Positions 17,680 to 25,968 of a DNA stretch of 64,000 nt are shown here, one piece after another; the first letter of the stretch is position 1, and each line of letters starts with the position of its first letter. The stretch covers positions 1 to 64,000 of the forward strand of contig NZ_PXOQ01000007.1 in NCBI RefSeq assembly GCF_003008425.1, written 5' to 3'. The position numbers and the translations under genes were made by a program. The stretch comes from Aurantibacter aestuarii (GTDB taxonomy: Bacteria > Bacteroidota > Bacteroidia > Flavobacteriales > Flavobacteriaceae). The notes beneath the pieces are model-generated. The model made no database searches. It was not told the DNA's origin and saw only the letters and a program-made list of their open reading frames with translations.

Positions 17680-18624
17680 TTACTCTTTATTTCTCTCCTT
17701 CAAATCTAGTTCTCTATCTCTCGGATCCTTTTTTAATTTTAAAGGTAAGTCTTCTTGTCCGCCATACAGTTTAATTTCTGTAATGTTTCCTGGTAAGATA
17801 AATTTAGCTTCAATAAGCGCTTCTATGACTTTTTTAATGACTTGTCCACGAAGAATTCTGGATGCCACTCTATAATCTAAGGTATTAACCCAGAAAAACA
17901 CTTTTAAGTTAATGGTACTTGGACTTAGTTCATTTTCTATAACAAAGTTTTGATGGTCTTCATCTTCAACCACACCTTCATGGTTTTTTAAAATGTCGAA
18001 AATAATGGCTTTTACTTTAGAAATATCATCTTCATAACCAATTCCCACTACAAAATCGTTTCTATAAAATCCATCTGCTGTATAGTTCTCCACAGGCTTT
18101 GTAAGCACATCGCTATTAGGAATAAAGATATCACGACCATCGCTAGTTTTAATATGAGTATATCTAAAATTTAAAGCACGAACTTTCCCAAAATGAGCAT
18201 CTATCATAATGGTATCGTTCACGTTAAAGGGACGACTAAATGCCAAAATAATTCCCGCTAAAAAGTTTTTACCAATATCCTGAAAAGCAAACCCCAATAT
18301 AATTGCACCGCCACCAACAGCAGTTAATAATCCTGTAGCAATGTCGTCGAGCCCAGCAATTTGAAGCCCTATCATAATAGCTATAGCTATTAAAACAAAT
18401 TTTATAGCTTGAGCTAAAAACCGAGCCATTAGAGGATCTTCCGCTTTTTTTAAAATGCGTTTTTTATAAATATTTGTAATAACACCAGCAATTAAAATAC
18501 CCGCCACAATTACTAAAATAGCTAAGGCAATGCGTGGTAATGCCACAAGTAATTTATTATAGTAAGCGTCTATAGCATTTACAATAGTGTTGGTTGGTTG
18601 ATTTTCTTGGATTAATGCAAGCAT
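17680..18624 (-). CDS. Mechanosensitive ion channel, MscS family (second)
   Basis: 314 residues: an N-terminal segment, three helices (about 30-50, 70-90, 95-120), a pore-lining region (TAVGGGAIILGFAFQDIGKNFLAG) and the beta domain (DTIMIDAHFGKVRALNF, GRDIFIPNSDVLTKPVENYT). The C-terminus is highly charged (KKDPRDRELDLKERNKE). It is clearly MscS but not a close copy of the one at 4309. It is flanked on both sides by two paralogous secreted proteins, with a terminator copy upstream and downstream. Confidence 0.92.
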   Translation of the reverse strand: MLALIQENQPTNTIVNAIDAYYNKLLVALPRIALAILVIVAGILIAGVITNIYKKRILKKAEDPLMARFLAQAIKFVLIAIAIMIGLQIAGLDDIATGLLTAVGGGAIILGFAFQDIGKNFLAGIILAFSRPFNVNDTIMIDAHFGKVRALNFRYTHIKTSDGRDIFIPNSDVLTKPVENYTADGFYRNDFVVGIGYEDDISKVKAIIFDILKNHEGVVEDEDHQNFVIENELSPSTINLKVFFWVNTLDYRVASRILRGQVIKKVIEALIEAKFILPGNITEIKLYGGQEDLPLKLKKDPRDRELDLKERNKE

Positions 18625-18675
18625 AATAGTAAACTATTTTTTATTCCAAAATATACATTTAAATAATCTTATTAG

Positions 18676-18715
18676 CATAAAAAAACCACAACAGTTTTTT
18701 TTTGTTGTGGTTTTT
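18676..18715 (-). terminator. Bidirectional-looking terminator, twin of the one at 17134
   Basis: AAAAAAACCACAAC and GTTGTGGTTTTT flank a T-rich loop, so A- and T-runs lie on both sides. The 9-bp stem is the same as at 17134. It lies about 165 bp beyond the stop of the 18878 gene. Confidence 0.75.
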
Positions 18716-18733
18716 AAATGAGACTCTGATAGC

Positions 18734-18752
18734 ACAGACTTGTAGTCTATGC
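18734..18752. repeat. REP-like imperfect palindrome
   Basis: CACAGACTTGTAGTCTATG folds as CACAGACT / AGTCTATG with one mismatch. A second inverted copy of the 10-bp core ACTTGTAGTC lies at 18847-18856 just before the next gene's stop. The sequence resembles palindromes mobilised by IS200-like RAYT transposases in Bacteroidota; that link is inference. The rest of 18753-18846 shows nothing else. Confidence 0.45.
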
Positions 18753-18877
18753 CAATATAATTTAAGGAATTATATCACTTTCTTATAGAGTATAGTTTCT
18801 TGTTGAGCTAAATAAATAATCTTCAAAAAAATTACAATTTTTAAAGGACTACAAGTTTGTTTTAAAGAGCTGTTTTT

Positions 18878-19360
18878 TTAAGATTTGAGAAGAAGATTTG
18901 AACCTGGAGATGTAAAAACAATATTTCTAGAAGTTCCCTGATAAATAACTTCAAATTTTAAGTAGTTTTTATTTTTATCTAATTCTTTAAGCATTCGTTC
19001 TTCTGGAATTTTAACGAAAAAATAAATTTTTTGATTCTTGCTTTCTTTTATGTTGTTTAAGCTTTTATGAATTTCACAATTATTTAATGCTTTAAAAAAA
19101 ATTTCTGGTTTTTGAGTTTTATAATTTTTTATGTCAACTCTTTCGGCCAAACTAAATATATTAGATTTAAATGCTTCATTCACAATCATAAATGTATAAT
19201 TATCAAAAGATTTTTCTTTTTCTTGCTTTATAGTAAAAAAACTTAAAAATGAATATCCGTTGTAGCTAATATTTACAGGTTCAATCTCAATATTTATATC
19301 TTTTTCCAGTGAATAGCCAAATGTTATATTAGTTATGAGTAATAAGATCAACAATTTCAT
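18878..19360 (-). CDS. Secreted protein of unknown function, paralogue of the 17172 gene
   Basis: 160 residues from the ATG at 19360 (an upstream ATG at 19384 is possible). Signal peptide MKLLILLLITNITFGYS. It shares length and the motifs FSLAERVDI, FKALNNCEIH and a YFFVKIPEERM-like block with the 17172 product, but overall identity is low. The central CE(I/L)H is the best-kept point. No known domain recognised. The pair flanks the second MscS gene. Confidence 0.65.
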   Translation of the reverse strand: MKLLILLLITNITFGYSLEKDINIEIEPVNISYNGYSFLSFFTIKQEKEKSFDNYTFMIVNEAFKSNIFSLAERVDIKNYKTQKPEIFFKALNNCEIHKSLNNIKESKNQKIYFFVKIPEERMLKELDKNKNYLKFEVIYQGTSRNIVFTSPGSNLLLKS

Positions 19361-19442
19361 AATAGTATATTTTAATTTATACATATAGATGTATAGTGAA
19401 TTCTTAATGCTGTATTAATCAGAATGGTAAATATCATACTCG

Positions 19443-19883
19443 CTAATTTGATTTTCTAATACCCATTTGTTTAGAAATAATACTATCTATATTTCTAAAA
19501 AATTTTTCTGCTTCTTCGTATGTTTTAATTTCAAAATAAGTTTTTGATTTTTTTTCTCTATCAAATTCAAAAACAAAATCAGTATTAATTCTATCCAATT
19601 TTAAAATTACTATAAACTCGTATTTGTTATATTTATTTTTTAACAAAGAATCTATACGTCTTTCTAATAGTGGTTTTCTATAATTTACTTTTAATGAATT
19701 TGCTATTTCAAAAAGTATTGTATCTGTTTTTTTTAATAATTTATAATTATTATTAGCTAATTTTATTTCATCCTGAATTAATTTTAATGCCTCTTTTTTT
19801 TCTTTATAACTTTTAAAAGGTGAGTATGTTTTGCAGCTTAAAAAAAAACAAAACAATAATAAAAATACATTTTTAAATCTCAT
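19443..19883 (-). CDS. Small lipoprotein of unknown function
   Basis: 146 residues with a lipoprotein signal (VFLLLFCFFLSCKTYSPF), then a lysine-rich, probably helical domain. No recognised family. It starts 7 bp after the stop of the large lipoprotein gene at 19891 and is very A/T-rich, like its neighbours. It is probably cotranscribed with that gene. Confidence 0.6.
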   Translation of the reverse strand: MRFKNVFLLLFCFFLSCKTYSPFKSYKEKKEALKLIQDEIKLANNNYKLLKKTDTILFEIANSLKVNYRKPLLERRIDSLLKNKYNKYEFIVILKLDRINTDFVFEFDREKKSKTYFEIKTYEEAEKFFRNIDSIISKQMGIRKSN

Positions 19884-19890
19884 AAAGTAA

Positions 19891-21087
19891 TTAGTTTGTA
19901 TAATACCAGTGACTTAAGTTTGAATTTAATTCTGAAGTTGAATAATCATAGACTATTTCAATGGTTATAAGCTTTTTTGCTGAAATAGGGTAGCCTTCAA
20001 AATTTAAACCAATATTAATTTCTCCACTAACAATTACTTTAATAGTATTTAGAGATTCATTAATAATTACTATAGGCCCGTCGTTAGCTGAAGGGTCTTC
20101 ACTTCCAAATTGATTCCAATCAAAAAAAGTATTATTACCTTCTAGATTGACTCTAATATTTTGAAATTGTAAACATTCAAGTGCATTATTTGCATCAGGC
20201 ACTTTTAAACGAATTTCAGCAACTAGGTCAGCATTTGGAAAACTACTAAACGACATCTTATGAATATCTCTTCTAATAGAGTGTATAACATTCTCAACTG
20301 TAGAAGAATGGTTAATAAAATTATTTTCAATTAGAGAATCTAAAAACAAATCTAATTCACTAATATTATTAAAAGGCAATAATTCATTTAAATTTAAGTT
20401 ACAATCATTTTGATAATTTCCTATTCCAAAATAATTATTTAAAGCAGTTGTAGAATTTGAAGACATATCACTGTTACAATCATTTTGGGAGCTATCCAAA
20501 CAAGTTCTACAATTTGTTACTGGGTAAGTTGAGGTAGTTGCTGTGCCTCCATTTCCTGTAGAATCACTAGTTGTATTTGTATTGTTATTTGTGTTAGTAT
20601 TTGTACTATCTGTAGGATTACCATCGCCACCACTACCACTATCGCAAACACCATACTCTACATAGTGTATGGTACTTACTGGTCTTCCTTCATTTTCGCT
20701 AATACATACATCGGTAGCTATGTGCCATGAGTCAGGTCCTCCTGTTGTTCCCCAAGAGCAAAATTGCACCCCAAAACAATTAGGATTGTCCGATGTGCTA
20801 CCATCTACTTTAACATTAGTATTATTATATATAATTGGTGTTTGCTCTGCGGTAGCATTTAGACTATAACTATTTGTTTCTGGCAAGTAAACCGATGGTT
20901 CGTTTAAATTATATTTAATAATTGAGGCTTTTGGGATATTTGTACTATCTACCTCAACTACTAAGTTTTCTATAATTAATGGTTCTTGTACATCTCGTTT
21001 AATAAAAAATGTGTAGGACGTATAATTTACTTTATTTACTACATGTATGGTTGTAGAATCTATAGTAAAATTATACATGTCTTCCAT
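19891..21087 (-). CDS. Large lipoprotein of unknown function, ATG-initiated part
   Basis: 398 codons from the first in-frame ATG at 21087. The true protein is probably about 484 residues, because the same frame continues upstream into a good lipoprotein signal but lacks a start codon there (see 21088-21347). A cysteine-containing domain (CFGVQFCSWG through CISENEG) is followed by a Thr/Asn/Ser/Gly-rich linker (about 150-190) and a second cysteine cluster (NCRTCLDSSQNDC). The C-terminal half is beta-rich. No family recognised. It is probably surface-exposed or periplasmic and attached to a membrane by lipid. Confidence 0.6.
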   Translation of the reverse strand: MEDMYNFTIDSTTIHVVNKVNYTSYTFFIKRDVQEPLIIENLVVEVDSTNIPKASIIKYNLNEPSVYLPETNSYSLNATAEQTPIIYNNTNVKVDGSTSDNPNCFGVQFCSWGTTGGPDSWHIATDVCISENEGRPVSTIHYVEYGVCDSGSGGDGNPTDSTNTNTNNNTNTTSDSTGNGGTATTSTYPVTNCRTCLDSSQNDCNSDMSSNSTTALNNYFGIGNYQNDCNLNLNELLPFNNISELDLFLDSLIENNFINHSSTVENVIHSIRRDIHKMSFSSFPNADLVAEIRLKVPDANNALECLQFQNIRVNLEGNNTFFDWNQFGSEDPSANDGPIVIINESLNTIKVIVSGEINIGLNFEGYPISAKKLITIEIVYDYSTSELNSNLSHWYYTN

Positions 21088-21347
21088 AACTGTTTTAAGA
21101 CCAAACGAATTTTTATTAATTTTTGTTTTTGGGTTGACTTCTGAAAGCTTTTCTATGGCATAAGAGAACTTTAAATCATTTTTTAATTCACTATAACTCT
21201 TTGAAGAAAGGTTTACTAATGTATTATTATGTTTTTGAGTTGTTAGTTTTTCTATTTGACTATCGTCATCTTTTTCACAATTTGTAAAAGCAATTAATAG
21301 AAAAAAGAGTACTAATAATTTACTAAAATGCTGGTTGCTGGTTGCAT
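21088..21347 (-). other. In-frame 5' extension with lipoprotein signal, separated from its ATG by a frameshifting repeat
   Basis: Reading upstream from 21087, the same frame stays open for 86 codons and encodes HFSKLLVLFFLLIAFTNCEKDDD, a textbook SPII signal. No ATG, GTG or TTG lies in this frame before a TAA. An ATG at 21347-21345 is followed by two copies of CAACCAG and then by the lipoprotein frame, but out of register. With zero or three copies the ATG would be in frame. The observed two copies give an 11-residue dead-end peptide. Confidence 0.7.
21331..21344 (-). repeat. 7-bp tandem repeat, two copies, directly after an ATG
   Basis: Minus strand CAACCAGCAACCAG lies between ATG (21347-21345) and CATTTTAG. 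The unit length is not a multiple of three, so copy-number change shifts the reading frame of the lipoprotein gene. Confidence 0.85.
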
Positions 21348-21417
21348 AAATGAATAGTTTTTTACAAATAACTGCTATTTGTTAGTTTCTAATGTTAAGT
21401 TAAAGTTAACAAAAAAA

Positions 21418-23547
21418 TCAATAATCCGTATACCAATTAAATAAGTCTGTTCTTATCCCAAAATTAAACCAAACCGTACTGTTTTTAAACTCGGTTACCG
21501 TATTTACTTCTGGATTAAAATTTCTGTATGTGGCATTAGCAAATACTTTTAAATTAGTTGTAGGGTTAACCATATAGGCTATTTGCCCGCTTGCAAATAA
21601 AGAGTTTGTAGTATTACCTTGTCCAATTTCTACACCTGTATCAAAAGGTCTTGTGTCTTCATCTCCAAACAAATCGCCACCATAAAAGGCATCATCTTCT
21701 GCCGTATTAAAATCGAAACCTCTTACGCCTGTTACTAATTTAGCTTCGCCTAACCAGCGTTTGTATTGGTAACGTCCAATAAGCACTAACTCTCTAAAAT
21801 TGGCGCCCCATAAATGCGCCATACTTTGGTTGTTATGTGCATAATTTAATACAATAGAATTGTGAGAATAGGCGTATGGTCTTACCTGATTATATTCTGC
21901 CTGAAGCATTAAATTTTTCACTTTAAAAGCATTGTAATATTTTGCTCCTAACTGAAAGCCAAATTTGTTTTTATAACTTTTATTTCCTGCTTTTACATCA
22001 TTTAAAGAAAACTCGTCTAACACAAATTGTGAATAAGCATTTATATTATCGTTAAACTTATACTTTGCAGATGCTCCAACTATGGCATTACCAGCATCTT
22101 GTCCGGTTTCAAACTCTATGGCTCTATAAAAAATTACTGGGTTTAGATAATTGACATCAAAACCACGGTCGTTACTATTAGTCCAAATAACGGACTCAAA
22201 CAAACCAACATTTAAACGTTTTGATACATTCCAGCTTAAATAATGATTAGCAATGTATTTGGTTAAAAACGCACCATCTACCGTCACTTCTGGTCTTACA
22301 TCTCTTAACCAGGTCCAGGTATTGGTGTATTGAATTTTCCAGAATTTGGTGTTTAGTTTTAAATAAGGATACGGACTTGCTACATCACTTTGAAATAAAG
22401 AACGATAACCATCTCCTATAAAGTTTTTACCATGACCAAATTGCACATTTAAAAATTTAGCAGGCGAATACGATAAATAACCTTCGGCAACCGGATAATC
22501 GTAACCATCGTCTCCAAATCGTTTGGCTATACCACGACCAGGAACAATTGCTGGATCTGGACCAAATGCTTTTAAGCTTTCTGCATAGCGGTTATAATAA
22601 TCGGCAAAACGACCTTGACTTTCAAACACAGAAGCTGAAAAACTAAAATCTTTACCTAATCCACCTTGAATATAAACGCCTCGCGTATTGTTATAGGTAG
22701 AAGAAAATTCGGCATCGGTATCTTTTCCTACCTGTAAATCTAAAACTGGATCTACAGTAAACCAATAATCTTTACCTTGTAATTGTACTAAATGCTCGTT
22801 CCATAATTTACGACCGGCATAGGTAGAGGTTTGCTTTTTAAGACTGTCATTTTCTGCAGCAAAATCGTAATAATTAGCTACTACTTCGTAGCGATAAGGT
22901 TTGCTTGCGGTGTGGCTATTGGTGCCCACCATATTTAAAGACCTATCGAAACGCGCATAGTTTTCGTGACTAAATGGGATGTTTATCTGACTTCTATATG
23001 CATTATTGGTATATGGCTGAATGGCTTTTGTAACACTATCAAATTCTTGTTTTGCTTTTTGTTCTAAAGCGGTTAACTGGTTGAGTTCTTTTTCCTTTTT
23101 TTCTTTAGCTGAAAGATATTCAACAGAATTAATAGGTTGAGATTGGTCTTGTAGCGGAATTAATAATTTAACCGAAAATTGTTTGAAGGCAGGTTTACCA
23201 TTGTAAGTTGCAGGCTGAATTTTAGGAAACTCTGAAAAAACCCGTTTCGCTTCGTCTTTTAAACTATTATAAATAGCATCCACATAAACGACTTTAAAAT
23301 TCCCTTCTTTATCCACTTCAAACATAATCCCTACATCACCTTTGTAGTTGTTTTCAATAACTTCATCGGGCACCTTAAACGTGGTATACAGCAAATTATA
23401 GACCTTATTGTTAAAACATTGTTTTAAGGCTTCTCCAGATTGAGATTGGCAGTCTTCAAAAATAGGATACTGTTCGTAATACGGATCGTTTTGAGAAAAA
23501 CAAAGACTACTAAAAATTAAGGCGAATAAAACAAGCGTGGCTTTCAT
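21418..23547 (-). CDS. Outer-membrane protein with N-terminal TonB-C-like domain, RemB-like
   Basis: 709 residues with signal peptide MKATLVLFALIFSSLCFSQ. Residues about 25-135 match the TonB C-terminal fold used elsewhere in this window (YPIFEDC, LKQCF, GDVGIMFEVDKEGN, FPKIQPATYNGKP, LLIPL). Residues about 190-709 look like an outer-membrane beta-barrel with aromatic-ended strands (VQFGHGKNFIGDGYRSLF, FNFGIRTDLFNWY). This resembles proteins annotated as gliding motility protein RemB or Wzi-like barrels in Flavobacteriia; I am unsure which. It follows tonB on the same strand behind a terminator. Confidence 0.6.
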   Translation of the reverse strand: MKATLVLFALIFSSLCFSQNDPYYEQYPIFEDCQSQSGEALKQCFNNKVYNLLYTTFKVPDEVIENNYKGDVGIMFEVDKEGNFKVVYVDAIYNSLKDEAKRVFSEFPKIQPATYNGKPAFKQFSVKLLIPLQDQSQPINSVEYLSAKEKKEKELNQLTALEQKAKQEFDSVTKAIQPYTNNAYRSQINIPFSHENYARFDRSLNMVGTNSHTASKPYRYEVVANYYDFAAENDSLKKQTSTYAGRKLWNEHLVQLQGKDYWFTVDPVLDLQVGKDTDAEFSSTYNNTRGVYIQGGLGKDFSFSASVFESQGRFADYYNRYAESLKAFGPDPAIVPGRGIAKRFGDDGYDYPVAEGYLSYSPAKFLNVQFGHGKNFIGDGYRSLFQSDVASPYPYLKLNTKFWKIQYTNTWTWLRDVRPEVTVDGAFLTKYIANHYLSWNVSKRLNVGLFESVIWTNSNDRGFDVNYLNPVIFYRAIEFETGQDAGNAIVGASAKYKFNDNINAYSQFVLDEFSLNDVKAGNKSYKNKFGFQLGAKYYNAFKVKNLMLQAEYNQVRPYAYSHNSIVLNYAHNNQSMAHLWGANFRELVLIGRYQYKRWLGEAKLVTGVRGFDFNTAEDDAFYGGDLFGDEDTRPFDTGVEIGQGNTTNSLFASGQIAYMVNPTTNLKVFANATYRNFNPEVNTVTEFKNSTVWFNFGIRTDLFNWYTDY

Positions 23548-23601
23548 TAAATACTTTCTTTTAGAGCCGAAATATAAGGTTTTTTAATGAGTTAGAATCA
23601 T

Positions 23602-23630
23602 AAAAAAAGCGACTAGAAACTAGTCGCTTA
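23602..23630 (-). terminator. Terminator after tonB
   Basis: AGCGACTA and TAGTCGCT form the stem; the minus strand ends in a T-run. It lies 53 bp after the tonB stop at 23683. Confidence 0.85.
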
Positions 23631-23682
23631 CTTAAAACAATTCACCTAAGCCTATATAAACGCTACAATACAGTTTATATAT

Positions 23683-24477
23683 TTAATTTTGAACCTGAAA
23701 TAAAATAGGTAAGGTATATAACACCTCTACTGCTCTACCGTTTTGAATACCTGGCTTCATAGACGGAATTCTTGCTGCCAGACGTTGTGCTTCTTTTTCC
23801 AAAGCTTTGTGTGGCGCACGAGAGTCTACAAATTGCACTTCTCCAGATTTTAATATTTTAAATTGAATAAAAATACGCTGTTTACCCGATAACCCATTTT
23901 CTGAAGCAATATCGGTATCAAATTTACTTTGTACCAATCCTGATAGCTTATCGGACATACATTTAAGTTTCGCTTTATTGTCTGCCGCACCTTCACAACC
24001 TGGGTAAACCGGAACATTTTCAACCAGGTTTACAGGAACAATAATATCCTCAACTGGTTTTTCAATATTCAAATCACGATCATCCACTATAGGTGTTTTA
24101 TCTTTAGGTAAGTCGTTAACAATAGCATCAACTATTTTTTTGGTTTCCTTAGCTTCAACCTCATCATCTTCAATAATTTTAGGTTCTACCAAAACTTTTG
24201 GTTTAGAGTTGCTGGTTTCCTGTTTAACAGGCTGCTCTTCAACAACAGTAAAAGGTTTTACATAAAACGTATCATCATCTTCCAGCTCAAGTGGTTGTGC
24301 TACCGCATAGGTTTTTTGCTCAAAATTATATTCTAAAGCGGTATAGGCACCTAAAAGACATAAGATTAAGCCAATTTGAAAATAAAGCATCGAGTTTTTA
24401 CGTAAATTTGTGTCGTGCTTACTTGATTTTTCCGTGATAGCGTTTTCGCTATCTCGTGTGTGTTTTACATTTTTCAT
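23683..24477 (-). CDS. Energy transducer TonB
   Basis: 264 residues from the ATG at 24477 (the frame opens at 24510, adding 11 residues with no support). A cytoplasmic basic segment is followed by one helix (MLYFQIGLILCLLGAYTAL), a periplasmic stretch rich in Glu, Pro, Val and Lys, and a TonB C-terminal domain (VYPGCEGAADNKAKLKCM through SMKPGIQNGRAVEVLYTLPILF). It should pass energy from ExbBD to TonB-dependent receptors. No exbB/exbD lie nearby. Confidence 0.88.
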   Translation of the reverse strand: MKNVKHTRDSENAITEKSSKHDTNLRKNSMLYFQIGLILCLLGAYTALEYNFEQKTYAVAQPLELEDDDTFYVKPFTVVEEQPVKQETSNSKPKVLVEPKIIEDDEVEAKETKKIVDAIVNDLPKDKTPIVDDRDLNIEKPVEDIIVPVNLVENVPVYPGCEGAADNKAKLKCMSDKLSGLVQSKFDTDIASENGLSGKQRIFIQFKILKSGEVQFVDSRAPHKALEKEAQRLAARIPSMKPGIQNGRAVEVLYTLPILFQVQN

Positions 24478-24632
24478 GTGTTTATAGTTTTTACTTAAAC
24501 AGTAAAACATACAAGAACGACGCTACAAATTACAGTTTGGCTTAGGAATTAAACATTAATTGGTAGTTGCAGTTCTCATAAATATTAATGTTTAAAGGGT
24601 TAATGTTTTGAAGAAATATCAAGAAGCATACC

Positions 24633-24664
24633 AAAAAAATCCGCAATGCAAGTTGCGGATTTTT
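24633..24664. terminator. Orphan terminator-like hairpin between divergent genes
   Basis: AAATCCGCAA and TTGCGGATTT form a strong stem with a 6-nt loop, flanked by A7 on the left and T5 on the right. It lies in the 278-bp gap between divergently transcribed tonB and the DUF4407 gene, so it is downstream of neither. It could end an unannotated short RNA. Confidence 0.6.
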
Positions 24665-24755
24665 CATTTTTATAAAATTTATTATGAAAAAGTGTAACAA
24701 AATGTGGGTTTTAGCGTTCTAATAGTTTGATTTTCACTTAGTAAAAACCGCAATT

Positions 24756-25856
24756 ATGTTAAAACAATTTTTTATAATCTGTTCTGGAGCCGATAGAGAT
24801 TTACTAAACAGTACCGCTAATGGCGAGCAGAACAAATATGCCGGTATTGGAGCAACTGTTTTCTTTACCGCACTTATGGCTTTTGTTGCCTGTAGTTATG
24901 CACTATTTGTGGTTTTTGACCAAGTCTATTTAGCTATAGGTTTTGGGTTAATTTGGGGTTTATTAATATTTAATCTCGACCGTTTTATTGTATCTACCAT
25001 TAAAAAAAAGGGACGTTTTTGGTCTGAGTTTATCCAAGCTACGCCGCGTTTAATTTTAGCTTTAATTATAGCAATAGTAATTTCTAAACCTTTGGAATTA
25101 AAGATTTTTGAAAAAGAAATCAATCAGGTTTTATTAGAGCAAAAAAACGATTTAACCTTAGCCAATAAAGACCAGATTGCCTTACAATACACGCCTAAAA
25201 TTGAAGCATTAGAAACCGATATTTCAAATTTAAAAAGTGAAGTTGAAACTAAAACAAAAGAAGTCGATGCGCTTTATGCTGTTTATATTACAGAAGCCGA
25301 AGGAACTTCTGGTACTAAAAAATTAGGAAAAGGTCCCGTTTATAAAGAAAAAAGAGAAAAACATGATGCTGCGTTAGCAGAGCTTGAAACGCTTAAAACC
25401 ACCAGTGCAGCTAAAATTGAAATATTAGAAACAAAAATTGCAGCGCTTAAAACCGATTATGCTACCAACGTCAACAACACACAACCTATTATTGATGGGT
25501 TTGATGGACTTATGGCACGAGTAAATGCTTTAAACCAATTACCATGGCTGCCTTCATTTTTTATTCTTTTATTATTTTTAGCGATAGAAACCTCTCCTAT
25601 TTTCGCTAAATTATTATCGCCTAAAGGTGAATATGATTATAAACTTGAAGATCATGAAACTGCTGTAAAAAGCCTGGTAGAACAACGCATAGCAGAACGT
25701 AAACTGGCGGTTAAAACGGACTTTGCCATTAACAACCGTATTTATAACACCTTATCTGAAGATGAAGAAACTTATGATAAACGCTTAAAACAAGCACGCG
25801 AGCTTATGAATAAACAAGCTGAAGCGCATTACAAAAAACAGGAAGGGTTGTTGTAA
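24756..25856 (+). CDS. DUF4407 domain-containing membrane protein
   Basis: 366 residues matching DUF4407 over nearly full length. There are three N-terminal helices (about 32-52, 55-75, 90-112) with the LIFNLDRFIVSTIKKKG segment, then a long cytoplasmic or periplasmic coiled coil (about 120-235), another helix (PWLPSFFILLLFLAIETSPIF) and a charged tail. Function unknown. It is monocistronic on the plus strand and divergent from tonB. Confidence 0.88.
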   Translation: MLKQFFIICSGADRDLLNSTANGEQNKYAGIGATVFFTALMAFVACSYALFVVFDQVYLAIGFGLIWGLLIFNLDRFIVSTIKKKGRFWSEFIQATPRLILALIIAIVISKPLELKIFEKEINQVLLEQKNDLTLANKDQIALQYTPKIEALETDISNLKSEVETKTKEVDALYAVYITEAEGTSGTKKLGKGPVYKEKREKHDAALAELETLKTTSAAKIEILETKIAALKTDYATNVNNTQPIIDGFDGLMARVNALNQLPWLPSFFILLLFLAIETSPIFAKLLSPKGEYDYKLEDHETAVKSLVEQRIAERKLAVKTDFAINNRIYNTLSEDEETYDKRLKQARELMNKQAEAHYKKQEGLL

Positions 25857-25968
25857 ACAGACTTGATTACGGCTCAAGAGGTTTTAAAATTAAAACAATT
25901 CAATATTTTAATTTGATTTACAATAAAATAAAAAAAAATAATCATTATATACACATATATTTAAAACT

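Noticed and set aside
24560-24690. A 41-codon minus-strand frame starting MKNPQLALR inside the orphan hairpin
   Set aside because: It begins in the stem of a terminator-like hairpin, has no promoter and no recognisable homology; a chance frame is more likely.
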